Positions 27,930 through 37,979 are shown, counted from the first letter of the stretch. The stretch is 64,000 nt of DNA from Niabella aurantiaca DSM 17617 (GCF_000374125.1 NZ_KB893637.1:372001-436000), one strand, 5' to 3'. Made by a program: numbers and translations. Notes: generated from the sequence alone by a model not told the origin.

Positions 27930-29159
27930 TTAATTGGAGGGTTTTATTTCAACGGCATAGATGTTTTCCCTGCCTTCGAAGTTGGCACGGAAGATGATCC
28001 ATTTTTGATCGGGCGAGAAGTGGATATTCGGTTCAAGATGATAATTGTGCTGTTTCATATTTACCAGCTTTTGTCCGTTGAAATGGTCCCCATCCGGTGT
28101 GAACAGGTAGATCCATTTGCCATCCGGCGCTTTTGCAACGGCATTGGGATCGCCCCCATCACCTGCAAACCGTTTCCCATCCGGTGACGTGGTGAAGTGC
28201 ACCGACCACTCGTTTCGCTGCAGCCGGTATTTTGTCTCTTTTCCGGTTGTCAGGTCTGCCCCGCCTACAAAAAAAGTGGCTCCGCGCGGTTGTTGCAGGT
28301 CAAACCAGATCGTTTTGCCGTCTGCGCCAAACCATTCGTGACCGGCAATTTCCATGGGCATGGTCCTTTTATGCACAAGCTGCACCTTTCTGGTATGGAT
28401 GTCAATGGTCCAGATGCGGTCTACCTTGTGCCAGGGACCTTCATGGCAGAACATTAACAGCGCCGGATCCACCGGGGAAAATTGGATATGGTTGAGCCAT
28501 GCAGTATCTGAAAACAGTTTCTCCAGCTTGCCCGTGTTGATGTTTACGGTAAACAATGTTCTGCGCAATTTGGCTTCATAGATCTTATTGAAGTAGCTGC
28601 TTTTACCGGGATTCTTTCTGAATATTTCTTTTTCTTCGTCGCTTGCTTTTGCTCCGGCCAGCAGCGTTCCGTCTGCATTGATCGTTGTTATACCCGCTTT
28701 GAAATCAGCAGGAAAAACATAGACAAGCCGTTCCTTTTTAGTGGAAAGATTGACGGCAAAAACGCTGTCCTTTACCTGGTAAAAAGCTTCATTCCTTTTG
28801 GCGGATACGATTTCTCCCTGCATGGGTGTTGGATGGCTGGTTAACCGTTCCGACTTCAGAGTTTGCAGATCCAGGAGGTATAGTTGCCGGTCTGCGGCAT
28901 TGCTGTTATAGGTTTCCTGTTTTGCCGCGGCTACTTTTGTCTTCTGTGTGCTGTAGTACACCATTTTATTACCCACAAACGGGTTGTTGTGGAAGTAGAA
29001 GCTCATATTGCTCCGGTCATTGTTGGTGAGCCGGATTATTTTGTGGTGGGTATCTGCATCGATCCATTCTTTGGGCATATGGGCCCCGGTTTGCAGAAGC
29101 GGCTGGGCGTTGCTATGGATATTGCAGAACAACAGACCGGTTAAAATTATTTTTTTCAT
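27930..29159 (-). CDS. ogl: Oligogalacturonate lyase, PL22 family
   Basis: A 409-residue seven-bladed propeller enzyme that splits unsaturated digalacturonate into 5-keto-4-deoxyuronate monomers, the last depolymerisation step. Visible family signatures are EWIDADTHHKIIRLTND-like text, CHEGPWHKVDRIWTID, AGHEWFGADGKTIWFDLQQ and MKQHNYHLEPNIHFSPD, whose Gln and His residues correspond to the Mn-binding site of the family. The frame is open upstream to 29207 inside the neighbouring gene; ATG 29159 is chosen because it gives a signal peptide (KKIILTGLLFCNIHSNAQ) and a 22-bp gap instead of an overlap. The signal peptide indicates a periplasmic form, unlike the cytoplasmic enterobacterial one. Confidence 0.9.
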   Translation of the reverse strand: MKKIILTGLLFCNIHSNAQPLLQTGAHMPKEWIDADTHHKIIRLTNNDRSNMSFYFHNNPFVGNKMVYYSTQKTKVAAAKQETYNSNAADRQLYLLDLQTLKSERLTSHPTPMQGEIVSAKRNEAFYQVKDSVFAVNLSTKKERLVYVFPADFKAGITTINADGTLLAGAKASDEEKEIFRKNPGKSSYFNKIYEAKLRRTLFTVNINTGKLEKLFSDTAWLNHIQFSPVDPALLMFCHEGPWHKVDRIWTIDIHTRKVQLVHKRTMPMEIAGHEWFGADGKTIWFDLQQPRGATFFVGGADLTTGKETKYRLQRNEWSVHFTTSPDGKRFAGDGGDPNAVAKAPDGKWIYLFTPDGDHFNGQKLVNMKQHNYHLEPNIHFSPDQKWIIFRANFEGRENIYAVEIKPSN

Positions 29160-29181
29160 GGCTGAAAAGGGGGATGGATGA

Positions 29182-31347
29182 TTATAGCATTTTTTGAAGT
29201 CCTTCAACTTTTACTTTCCATTTTCCGTTCCGGGGAATGCCCGGTAATGGGCCTGTTGCCTGGTCATATCCGCCGCACATCATGGCGATGGCTGCAAGTA
29301 AGCCCCCGTTACCCGGAAGATAAATGGTAAGACGCCCGTCCTGGTAATTATGCCCGTTGGGCAAATAGGTGTTGGTTTGAATGGGCATCAGCAGGGCATC
29401 AATGGCTTTTTCGGGGAGCCCCAGCCTGGTGGCGGTCATGGCCGTCATTGGAAAATCCCAGCCCCAGGTTTTATCCCAGCTCCAATGGCCCCAGATCCAG
29501 TCAAAGGTATTGCGCATGATTTTTTTATTCACTAACGGGGTCAGGGGCATCATGCCTAAAGCGCCCAATACGGAAGGATGGTCGGTTTTGAATTCGGGAT
29601 TGGTGTAGGAATCCGTTGCGCTTTCGGTAAACAGGTATTTATGATCCCGGACGGGCAGGGGGGACAGCTTTTTTAAAACGGCGTCCCATTTTTTGTTCCT
29701 GGAAAGACCCAGCCGCGTCCTCCATTTTTGAGCCACCTCAAGGGCCCAATGCCAGTAGACCAGCTCATAAGCGGGATTGAATGTCTCTTCGGCTTTGAAG
29801 CGCTCCTGGGCGGGAATGATCCCCTTACCCAGGACGTAGCGCTGGCTGGCGGAATCGTAGCGGGCAAAGGAAGCCATAAAATCGGCCGTGCCAAATACGA
29901 GGTCCCTGTATTTGTGCAATAGTTCTTTGGATGTGCTGGCCTGGTAAAGCAGCTCGGCATAATAAATAAAATGCGGCTCCTGCCAAATAAGGAAGGCGCC
30001 TACGGATGAGGGGCTTTCCCGTCCTTCATTATCCGTCATCTTTTGCCAGCGTAGTCCTTCGTATCCCTGCCGTTGCGCAATGGCGCGTGCCCCGGCGGCA
30101 TTACGGGCATACCATGACAGGCTTTTTTCCAGCAATTCCGGCCGGCCCCATAATGCAAAATGAATGCCGTGCCACCAATGCATTTCCATATGTGGCTTAC
30201 CATACCAGCTGTTGTAAGTGAGCCCTGTTTCCTGTGGCGGGTTGTTGCCGGCGCATTGGATCTTTGTAAGGTATAAGGACAGGACAACCCTTCGTTCCAG
30301 CTCTGCAGCGCGGGGATCCGTACTTCCCGAAAAGTCAATGGCGCCGCCACTGTTCCAGAATTTTTGCAGTTGCTGCCGGCTGTTGAGTTCGGTAGCTGCA
30401 AAAGAGGGAAGGGATGTCGCATTCCTTTTTTGATCAAACCGGACGGTTGCTTCAAAACTGCCGGCAGGCGCCGGTGTTAACAGATAATAGTGTGATTGCT
30501 TTTGTGTCAGCCGGGCTTTCCTGCTCCATCGTGCGGCGATATAATAGGTGGCCGTATCCAGGCTGTGTTGGATCACGGCGCTGTTCTTATCATTGCTGAT
30601 AACGGAGGAATGGTGCCGGGCCTCATCTTCCCAGTTGTTGCCCATATCCGCCCAGCCGCCGGTAGGATAGGGGAGCCGGATGCGGATGCGCAGCCTTTTT
30701 TGCTGAATGAGCGGGGATGTGATTTTAAAGGCTACGGCATCCTGTTGCTGGTGACCGCAGGTAATGACCGCTACGGGTGTGTTCTCGACCGTAAAGGAAG
30801 ATGTTATGGCCCCCGACCACATATTTAATTGCTGGCGGATGTTTTTGATATCCCCGAGCGTAGCAAGGGCGCCGTCTTTCTTTAAAATTTCCAGGCCGAT
30901 ATTTCCCAGCTGTAGCCGGTGTACGTTCTGTCTGAAATAATCGGCTGCCTTTTTATGTGCTCCGGGGTCACTGCCCCATTGAACGGCATAGGTAATGTTC
31001 CGTCCGTTCAGGTGATAGGTTTTTAAGGCATCTTCAAATTTATAATGGTTTACATTGGGAAAAGCATCCCATCCCCACTCGCTTTGTGTGCCCAAGGGAA
31101 CTCCTTTTGCATAAGCCTCCGGAAACGACTGTAAACCGGTTATGTCCGCTGTGAAGGCAAAAGAACCATTGCCTACGGAGAGGGAGGCTAAAGTGTCTGC
31201 AGCACTCAGCTGCACCGTATGCCGTTCTACAAGGGCCCTGCGGTCGATCCTGTTGGATTGCCCCTCTGCTGTATGCGCTAATGAGGAGCACAGGAATGTG
31301 TACAGAAACAATTTCAGGTGGTGATGATGGTTTGTTTTTATAGCCAT
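29182..31347 (-). CDS. Secreted six-hairpin glycosidase-like protein (GH65/GH95-like)
   Basis: A 721-residue secreted protein; the signal peptide is preceded by four natural His residues (NHHHHLKLFLY). An N-terminal beta-sandwich (LSVGNGSFAFTADITGLQSF) is followed by an (alpha/alpha)6 barrel with KPHMEMHWWHGIHFALWGRP, SVGAFLIWQEPHFIYYAE and WDKTWGWDFPMTAMTATRLG, and closes with LPGNGGLLAAIAMMCGG. The arrangement resembles GH65 and GH95 clan enzymes; I do not recognise the precise family. E and D residues in KPHMEMHWWH and TWGWDFP are plausible catalytic candidates. It begins 118 bp after the SusD stop, the largest gap in the operon, so it could have its own promoter. Confidence 0.72.
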   Translation of the reverse strand: MAIKTNHHHHLKLFLYTFLCSSLAHTAEGQSNRIDRRALVERHTVQLSAADTLASLSVGNGSFAFTADITGLQSFPEAYAKGVPLGTQSEWGWDAFPNVNHYKFEDALKTYHLNGRNITYAVQWGSDPGAHKKAADYFRQNVHRLQLGNIGLEILKKDGALATLGDIKNIRQQLNMWSGAITSSFTVENTPVAVITCGHQQQDAVAFKITSPLIQQKRLRIRIRLPYPTGGWADMGNNWEDEARHHSSVISNDKNSAVIQHSLDTATYYIAARWSRKARLTQKQSHYYLLTPAPAGSFEATVRFDQKRNATSLPSFAATELNSRQQLQKFWNSGGAIDFSGSTDPRAAELERRVVLSLYLTKIQCAGNNPPQETGLTYNSWYGKPHMEMHWWHGIHFALWGRPELLEKSLSWYARNAAGARAIAQRQGYEGLRWQKMTDNEGRESPSSVGAFLIWQEPHFIYYAELLYQASTSKELLHKYRDLVFGTADFMASFARYDSASQRYVLGKGIIPAQERFKAEETFNPAYELVYWHWALEVAQKWRTRLGLSRNKKWDAVLKKLSPLPVRDHKYLFTESATDSYTNPEFKTDHPSVLGALGMMPLTPLVNKKIMRNTFDWIWGHWSWDKTWGWDFPMTAMTATRLGLPEKAIDALLMPIQTNTYLPNGHNYQDGRLTIYLPGNGGLLAAIAMMCGGYDQATGPLPGIPRNGKWKVKVEGLQKML

Positions 31348-31415
31348 AGGATCTGATTATTTTGTTCGAAAAGCGTATGAATATTTGTATCGGCCCGGAA
31401 CCTGCATTTCTTTTG

Positions 31416-31431
31416 TTGTTCCCCGGAACAA
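31416..31431 (-). other. Hairpin in the gap between SusD and enzyme genes
   Basis: TTGTTCCCCGGAACAA forms a 7-bp perfect stem with a 2-base loop in the 118-bp gap between the second SusD gene and the six-hairpin gene. No T run follows on the minus strand, so it is more like an RNA-processing or stability hairpin than a full terminator. Directly upstream on the minus strand (31429-31436) is TATTTTTG, which fits the Bacteroidota -7 consensus TAnnTTTG, so an internal promoter is also possible. Short and unproven. Confidence 0.35.
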
Positions 31432-31465
31432 AAATATATTTTGATGTTTAAACAGAGCCGCTTCG

Positions 31466-33142
31466 TTACCATTGAAACGGCAGGTACCAATTGTCCGGGT
31501 TCATTAATTTTGCTTTTACCGCCGCGGCATTTGGATCGTTTTGCTTAACCAGCTTTGCATAGATCCTGTTTGCAAGATACCCGGGATCATTTCTTCTCCG
31601 GGCAATTCTCAACAGATCGGACCAGCGCGCACCTTCAAATGCCAGCTCAAGCGCTCTTTCATTTAGGGTATTGTCTTCAATGGACAGGAGGCTGTCGGTC
31701 ATGACCGGCACACTGTACAGACTTGCCCTTCCTCTTAAGCCGGCGTTCAGATACCAGTCGCCGGCGATGCTGGGGTTGTCACTCTTTCTTGCATCAAATA
31801 TATAAGGATCGCCTTCATTAACAAGGATCTTCCCGAATGCAGGCTGAATGCCCTGGTTTACAATGGCATCTGCAATAGCCGGGTGACCGTCCCTGTTTGC
31901 AGCTTCTGCAAAGTCCAGGTTCAGCGCGGCCGCGCGGTACAAAAACCATTTTTCCGTTCCGGGGGCGTATTGGTATTTCATTACCTCTGGCTGCCCGTTG
32001 ATGATGTTATAAGAGAACTTTGGACCCCGGGCATCATAGGGGAAATTGTTTTTCTGGGTCTGGCCGTTCCAGTTGTCAATGGCCTCCTGCGACGGCTTTA
32101 AAAGATAGCTGCCCTGGCTGCTGGAGAATAATTTCCGGAAGGGATTTTCCGGCCTGAAGAGGGTATTGTAGGGCAGGTACCAGATCCATTCGTATCCGAA
32201 GAGCTTGTCTTCTGCACGTGCAAAAATGGAGCGCCAGCCCTGGTTGTTGTTGTTTACAAGGCTGTTTTCATTCTCTTCCTGGTAACGGATGTAGCTCACG
32301 GCAATATCATTATTGTCTGCTTTTGAAGCCCCGGTGATCCGGTAGGTGAAAAAGTTGCCGGTACCACCGGTTTCCATAACTGATTTAAAAGCCACTGCTG
32401 CATTGTGATAGTCCTGGCCTTTGCCGCGCCAGAGGTATAGCTGCCCCAGCATTACCTGCTTGTTGATAAAGAATTTTGTGGTAGCATAACCGTCTACCGT
32501 GGTAATAAGGCTTGTTGCGGCAGGATAGGAAGATTGGAAGGGCAGGTGTTCCTGTACGGCGATCAGCGAATCCAGCAGGTTGTCAAAGGATACGGGCTGG
32601 TATTCGGCGGAAGCCATCACCTGCTTCAGGGCATCGAGGTTGGGAAGACTGCTGGTGATATACGGCACCCTGCCAAACTGGATGCCCAATTGCAGGTACA
32701 CCCAGGAGCGTATCGTGGCCACATCCGCATAACGTACGTTGTAATCGGCCTCCAGTATTTTTTTATCGCGCAGCATCCTGTCAAAATTGCGCAGGATATC
32801 GTTGCAGTTCAGCAGCACATCGTAATAGGGTTTGGGATCCGTATAGCGATTGCCCGGCTGCGCGTTGTGGTGCTCGATTTGCCTCAGCTCATCATCCGCG
32901 TTGGCGGTAGTGGTCAGCAGATCGGCCCGCAGCTCATTTAGGACGACCTGCTGTTCTGCCAGCTTTAAGAATTTTCCATATAAACCGATTACGGCAGCGT
33001 CTGCATCAAAAACATTCTTATACATATTCTGGCTTTCCAGTACTTCCTTTGCATCAACGTCGATCAGCTTTTTGCAGGAAGCCAACGCTGAGGTTAAGAT
33101 CAGCCCCATGATCAACGGCCTTAATATTCTTGTCATACCCAT
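31466..33142 (-). CDS. SusD/RagB-family glycan-binding lipoprotein
   Basis: A 558-residue outer-membrane lipoprotein (lipobox ALASCKK) that caps the paired SusC channel and binds oligosaccharides at the cell surface. The N-terminal region has VFDADAAVIGLYGKFLK and NELRADLLTTTANADDE, typical TPR-like SusD sequence, and the C-terminus NERALELAFEGARWSDLLRI plus NPDNWYLPFQW is the standard family end. It starts 31 bp after the stop of the second SusC gene, as in most SusCD pairs. Two distinct SusCD pairs in one operon suggest import of two glycan classes or size ranges. Confidence 0.93.
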   Translation of the reverse strand: MGMTRILRPLIMGLILTSALASCKKLIDVDAKEVLESQNMYKNVFDADAAVIGLYGKFLKLAEQQVVLNELRADLLTTTANADDELRQIEHHNAQPGNRYTDPKPYYDVLLNCNDILRNFDRMLRDKKILEADYNVRYADVATIRSWVYLQLGIQFGRVPYITSSLPNLDALKQVMASAEYQPVSFDNLLDSLIAVQEHLPFQSSYPAATSLITTVDGYATTKFFINKQVMLGQLYLWRGKGQDYHNAAVAFKSVMETGGTGNFFTYRITGASKADNNDIAVSYIRYQEENENSLVNNNNQGWRSIFARAEDKLFGYEWIWYLPYNTLFRPENPFRKLFSSSQGSYLLKPSQEAIDNWNGQTQKNNFPYDARGPKFSYNIINGQPEVMKYQYAPGTEKWFLYRAAALNLDFAEAANRDGHPAIADAIVNQGIQPAFGKILVNEGDPYIFDARKSDNPSIAGDWYLNAGLRGRASLYSVPVMTDSLLSIEDNTLNERALELAFEGARWSDLLRIARRRNDPGYLANRIYAKLVKQNDPNAAAVKAKLMNPDNWYLPFQW

Positions 33143-33173
33143 TTATTTTGTGTCCTGATTTTATACATTTTCA

Positions 33174-36100
33174 TTATAAACCTACCCTTACACCCACCTG
33201 TATATGCTTATATTGCGGCTCCAGGAAAGTGTCCACGCCCTGCCCAAACACACCGGATGTGGCGCTGAATTCAGGATCGTACCCCATGTATTTCGTAAAC
33301 GTAAGCAGGTTACTGCCTGTTACATAAACATTGATATATTTCAGGGCGGTGGGCCTCACCGGTATTTTGTAGGTCAGGGAAGCCGTTTTCAGCCGCAGAT
33401 AGGAACCATCTTCCAGCCACCTGTCGGAAAACCGGCTGTTACCCATTGGGTCGCCCCAGGTAGCTTTGGGGATATCGGTCAGCTGTCCGTCTGTCTTCCA
33501 CCTGTTTTGGATCGCCGCGGTCTGATTGTAGTAATTGCTTTCCGATTCTAACTGGCGGCGCGCATAATTATAAATATCGTTTCCTTTGCTAAAGGTGGCC
33601 AGCAGGTCCAGGGTAAAATTTCCGCAGGTAAGCTGTGTGCTGATGCCGCCGAAGAAATCCGGGTTGGGATTTCCGATGATCTGCCGGTCGTCTTCATCAA
33701 TTACATGATCGCCGTTGCGGTCTGCAAAGATGATGTCGCCGCCTTTAAAGGGCGTCAGCGAACCGTTGGTGTTCCTATTGCTTAGACCGGTGGCAGCGGC
33801 CGCGGCATCCGATGCGTAAACCCCCTGTGTTTTGTAGCCATAGAATAGGTTGGGGGGGCTCCCCACCCGGGTGATCATGGTACCTCCGGCAAAACCGGTA
33901 TAAATATCCCCGGAGGGTAATTGGGTGATCTGCGCTTCGTATGTTGAAATATTAAAGCCCAATTGCCATTTCAGCTTCTTTTTATGAATAATAATAGTGT
34001 TTACATTGGCTTCAAGGCCAGTCGTTCTCATGCCGCCACTGTTGGTAATGATATAGTCCTGTCCGCTGACCGTTGGCCCGGGCTCGTACAGGATCATCTT
34101 GCTGGTGTTGTTCCTGTAACCGTCGAGGGTAATGTTCAGCCGCTCATTGAACAGCGCAAGATCGATACCGGCATTTAATTTTGCCACCTGCTCCCATTGT
34201 AGTCTTTCATCACTGATGCCGCCTCTGACCAGGCCGGATATTCCCAACAGGTTTTGCGATGTATAATAGCTCCGTGCGGTATAGTTGCCGATATCATCAT
34301 TGCCGGTCAGGCCATAGGATAACCGGATCTTTGCGAGGTTTACGGTTTGATTGCCTGCCATAAAATTTTCGGAGGACGGGATCCAGGAAATGCCGGCCGC
34401 CGGGAAGAAGGCCAGGGTCCGGTCTGCTATTTTTATCCCGGATTGATCCGCTTGCCTGCCAAAACGCGAGGAACCGTCTAATGCGCCATTCACGGTTACA
34501 AAATATTTGTCTTTAAAACCATAGTCTGCATTCAGGTAAGTGTTCAGCCAGGTGGAGGCTCCTAATGATCCGCCGATCTGCCGGAGGGTATTTAAACCGT
34601 ATCCAACGCTGGTCAGCTGGTCGGTTGCGGAATTAAAGCCCAGTCCATAATCCTGTTCGGTACTGCTTTTGTTATAACGGACTCCCAGGGTGGCGGCAAG
34701 GTCATGGCGGTTGCTGAAGTTCCTTTTGTAACCGATCCGGGTGTCGTTAAAGATGTTGAATACTTTTATTACCTGTGCGCCGGACCGGTTGTTTGCCGGA
34801 ACGCCGTTCATTAAGGTGTCGCTTGCAATTCCCCTTTGCGGGATGAAAAAGTTTTCTCTTATTTTTTGGCTGGTAACGGCAATGGTGGTCCCCAATGTAA
34901 GATGCCTGCTTAGTAAATAGTTAAAACCAAGTGCGCCCACATAACGGTAACTGTTGTTTTCCGCGGTTACGGTTTTGCTGATGGCTGCAGGGTTGCTGAT
35001 GCCGAAAGTATCCCTGTCTGCAAGCTGCGGAGATGTGATCCCGTTGTCCGATATATCGTTTGCGGCAAGGAAGGGTGCTTTAACAAGTGCGGCAAAGATG
35101 GGGTTGGTAGTAGGCGCAATGCCGGTGTTCCTTATTTTTTGCTCATTTCTGAAGTAGCTTACATTTGCGCTTGCGGAAAGTCTTTTGCTGAGATTAAAAT
35201 CGGCGTTGAACCGCATGTTGTACCGGAGAAGGCCGGTGTGCGCTAAAGGCGATTTGTTGTTGGCATATCCGATGGAAAGCGCATATTTGGCAATATTGTC
35301 CCCGCCCGTAATTTTTAAATAGGCGTTTTGTGTGTACGTATTCTTAAATACCTGGTTTTGCCAGTCGTTGTTATTATGTGTCCTGTAATAGTCGGGATGG
35401 GAAGGATTGTCATCCATATAAGGCAGGGCGGCTATTTGTGCGGCGGACAGGCCTTTTGACTGCAGCATTTCTGATAGGTAGGAGCGGTAGCCGGCTGCGT
35501 CCATCACGGGAATCTTCTGCGGAGCAAAGGCGATGCTTCCATAAACAGACGCGTCTATAGTGGTGGCTTCCTGCCTGGCTTTTGCGGTGGTTATAATAAT
35601 GGCCCCGTTTGCTGCTTTGGCGCCATACGCGTAAGTGGCATCTTTTATGAATGTGATGTTGTCAATGTCTTTGAGGTCAATGAAGGAAAGGGGATTGTTA
35701 TAATATCCGGTTGTTAACGGCGCACCATAAGTGCCGTTATCGTAATACACCCCGTCTACGATGATTACGGGCTGGTTGGAAGCGTAAAGTGAAGAGTAGC
35801 CACGCAGGAATAAATTGGCGCCGGAATTGGGTGTGCCCGATCTCCGGATGGCGTTTAATCCGGCCATTCTTCCCTGAAGATAATTGTCCGGGGTCTCCGG
35901 GGTGCCGGACCAGGAACCGTTGGTCTCTATGGATTCGATGGCGCCGGTTAGCCGGCTTCTTCTTTTGATGCCGGAAGGAGCGGCAAGTTCATCATAGTAA
36001 CTGAAAGCACCGCGGGGCTGCAGCTGGATCACCACCTGATCCGTTCCTTTCAGCGCTGTTTCCTTGTCGTTATAATCGCCTGCTTTGATCAGGATGGTCG

Positions 36101-36353
36101 CGCTTTTATCCGGTACACCTATCGAAAAATTACCGGTACTGTCAGAAATGGCGGCCCCATAGTCCTTGTACGTAATGTTTGCGCCGTTCACAGGTTGTTT
36201 TGTAACGGCATTGATGACCGTTCCTTTTATAATGACGGCATCCTTTTGTATCGGGACCTGCTGCGCGTTTTTATTTTGAGCCTGCACAATGCCCGTTAGC
36301 AATAGTAACGCTGCTGTTTGTGCAATGCTGAATATTTTATGTGATTTTCTCAT
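33174..36353 (-). CDS. SusC/RagA TonB-dependent outer-membrane transporter
   Basis: A 1059-residue TonB-dependent importer for oligosaccharides. A signal peptide ends at VQAQ; a carboxypeptidase-regulatory-like domain follows (IIKGTVINAVTKQPVNGANI), then the plug (LQGRMAGLNAIRRSGTPNSG, FLRGYSSLYASNQPVIIVDG, IDNITFIKDATYAYGAKAAN) and a 22-strand barrel ending QYKHIQVGVRVGL. The stretch between the regulatory-like domain and the plug (GAFSYYDELAAPSGIKRRS) differs from the first SusC of the operon, and the proteins are clearly diverged paralogues. Its start is 31 bp after a fasciclin lipoprotein gene. Confidence 0.94.
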   Translation of the reverse strand: MRKSHKIFSIAQTAALLLLTGIVQAQNKNAQQVPIQKDAVIIKGTVINAVTKQPVNGANITYKDYGAAISDSTGNFSIGVPDKSATILIKAGDYNDKETALKGTDQVVIQLQPRGAFSYYDELAAPSGIKRRSRLTGAIESIETNGSWSGTPETPDNYLQGRMAGLNAIRRSGTPNSGANLFLRGYSSLYASNQPVIIVDGVYYDNGTYGAPLTTGYYNNPLSFIDLKDIDNITFIKDATYAYGAKAANGAIIITTAKARQEATTIDASVYGSIAFAPQKIPVMDAAGYRSYLSEMLQSKGLSAAQIAALPYMDDNPSHPDYYRTHNNNDWQNQVFKNTYTQNAYLKITGGDNIAKYALSIGYANNKSPLAHTGLLRYNMRFNADFNLSKRLSASANVSYFRNEQKIRNTGIAPTTNPIFAALVKAPFLAANDISDNGITSPQLADRDTFGISNPAAISKTVTAENNSYRYVGALGFNYLLSRHLTLGTTIAVTSQKIRENFFIPQRGIASDTLMNGVPANNRSGAQVIKVFNIFNDTRIGYKRNFSNRHDLAATLGVRYNKSSTEQDYGLGFNSATDQLTSVGYGLNTLRQIGGSLGASTWLNTYLNADYGFKDKYFVTVNGALDGSSRFGRQADQSGIKIADRTLAFFPAAGISWIPSSENFMAGNQTVNLAKIRLSYGLTGNDDIGNYTARSYYTSQNLLGISGLVRGGISDERLQWEQVAKLNAGIDLALFNERLNITLDGYRNNTSKMILYEPGPTVSGQDYIITNSGGMRTTGLEANVNTIIIHKKKLKWQLGFNISTYEAQITQLPSGDIYTGFAGGTMITRVGSPPNLFYGYKTQGVYASDAAAAATGLSNRNTNGSLTPFKGGDIIFADRNGDHVIDEDDRQIIGNPNPDFFGGISTQLTCGNFTLDLLATFSKGNDIYNYARRQLESESNYYNQTAAIQNRWKTDGQLTDIPKATWGDPMGNSRFSDRWLEDGSYLRLKTASLTYKIPVRPTALKYINVYVTGSNLLTFTKYMGYDPEFSATSGVFGQGVDTFLEPQYKHIQVGVRVGL

Positions 36354-36384
36354 AATCTGATGAACAGGGATTAATATTTTTTAG

Positions 36385-37929
36385 TTAATCTAAAACCGGT
36401 ACAAACTTTAAATAGTCTAATGTAATGTTATAGGGCTTTCCGGAAGTGACGCTGGAGGGTGCCAGTAACCGGATATATTTTGTAGCAGGGTTGTAAATAT
36501 AACTTTTACCGTCCGGCGTGCCCGGCGGATACGATAGCAGCCAGTTGTAATCCGTATTGGTAAAATCTCCTATATATATCTCGGTATACGTATTGGGGAG
36601 AAGCGGGGCAGCGCTGTTAAACAGGATGGAATCAGCATCTGCTCCGGGTCTTATTTGTACGAGCTGGCTTAAGGTGGAGTCGGATCCATAGGCATCATCG
36701 CCCTGGCCTGAAAGAACACGATCGCTTAATGCCACCCAGTACACTTTGTATTTTACGGTGTACAGATCATTGCTGAAATAGTTGATGTAAAAGTTGGCGC
36801 CTGAGGAGCCCAGGTTTGCATAGATGTCATTAAAAGAAAGCCCGGTTTCGGGATTCATCCGTTGCCGGTAAAAAACTTTAACGAGTGTTTTGGGGTCGGT
36901 TGTTGAAAACCCGATCGGGGTTTCGCCTTGTACATATACTGCCGGTATTTTTTCTGATAGTAAGGCCGGGGCGGCATTTACAATGTAAACAATGCCGTTG
37001 CTTACTTCCTGCGTTTGCAGGATGGCCGATGCGTTTAACGGGATGTGTACGCCGAATTTCGAAAGTAAAACGGCGGGCAACTGGCTTGTTGTGTACATGC
37101 CTTTTACCGTAAGATCTTTTACCACGCTCCAGGCGGCATTCATATTTGCGGTGTCGGCGCTTCCTGCTTTGAAGTAGGGAAGCAGGGCTGTTTTTTCCGT
37201 ATTGAATGCGGCATCCGTTAACAGGATATACGTATATAACGAATCTTCATTGGCGATGTCGTACACTTTGGTGCGATAGGTATTTATTTCCACAATGCCG
37301 GTATTGGGTTTGTATACCGGTTCGCCGGTTTGCGGGTTAATGCTGTCCAGTGTTGCCAGCGCCGGGTCCTGGGCCATGTATTTTAGCGAGGAGATATAGG
37401 CATTTTGCGCATAATTGCTTTTTTGTGCCTCAATGAATTCCCATATATTGGGCAACGGGGATATGGCTTTGTCAACCACATGCAGTACCCCGTTCTTTAC
37501 AGCGATATCGCTTTGCGTTAAGGCCGCATTTCCCCAATGTCCGTTATTAAAAGCGATCCGTTTTCCGTTCAGCATGGGCACGCGCAACAGTACCGATTCG
37601 TCGCGCGTATAGTAGGCCTTGGCAGAAATATGGTTGAGCAGAAGCGCTTTCAACTGCGTGGGATCCGATACAATGTCCTGGGAGAGATTGCTCAGTGCGC
37701 TGTTGTCGGGAGCAAATACCGTCAGGTTCTTTGAAGCATTTAAAAGAGAATCGAGCCCCGTTTTCACTATGTAGCCTGCCAGTACGGACAGGTCGGGGTT
37801 CTTATTGATCTGCTCCATCAGCGTTTCATTGAATGCAGGGCTGTTTATAGTGGTATGATCATCCCATTTTTTGCAGGACCCCGTTAACAGGGCCGCCGCT
37901 ACACCAATCATTAAAATATAGTTCTTCAT
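36385..37929 (-). CDS. Fasciclin-domain lipoprotein
   Basis: A 514-residue lipoprotein (lipobox LLTGSCKKW) with two FAS1 domains: the first shows NLTVFAPDNSALSNL and NGVLHVVDKAISPLPN, the second VSNGIVYIVNAAPAL. The last 180 residues form a beta-rich domain (VKYKVYWVALSDRV, KPYNITLDYLKFVPV) similar in pattern to the end of the next fasciclin protein and possibly carbohydrate binding. FAS1 lipoproteins encoded beside SusCD genes are common in Chitinophagaceae but their role is unclear; surface glycan binding or adhesion is the working inference. It is 50 bp after one fasciclin gene and 31 bp before the second SusC gene. Confidence 0.85.
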   Translation of the reverse strand: MKNYILMIGVAAALLTGSCKKWDDHTTINSPAFNETLMEQINKNPDLSVLAGYIVKTGLDSLLNASKNLTVFAPDNSALSNLSQDIVSDPTQLKALLLNHISAKAYYTRDESVLLRVPMLNGKRIAFNNGHWGNAALTQSDIAVKNGVLHVVDKAISPLPNIWEFIEAQKSNYAQNAYISSLKYMAQDPALATLDSINPQTGEPVYKPNTGIVEINTYRTKVYDIANEDSLYTYILLTDAAFNTEKTALLPYFKAGSADTANMNAAWSVVKDLTVKGMYTTSQLPAVLLSKFGVHIPLNASAILQTQEVSNGIVYIVNAAPALLSEKIPAVYVQGETPIGFSTTDPKTLVKVFYRQRMNPETGLSFNDIYANLGSSGANFYINYFSNDLYTVKYKVYWVALSDRVLSGQGDDAYGSDSTLSQLVQIRPGADADSILFNSAAPLLPNTYTEIYIGDFTNTDYNWLLSYPPGTPDGKSYIYNPATKYIRLLAPSSVTSGKPYNITLDYLKFVPVLD

Positions 37930-37979
37930 CTATCTGCTTATTGCTTTTGTAATTGAATCGATGGTTTTCTCCCTGCTAA

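Noticed and set aside
29160-29207. N-terminal 16-codon extension of the PL22 gene
   Set aside because: It overlaps the end of the six-hairpin gene; the internal ATG 29159 gives a signal peptide.
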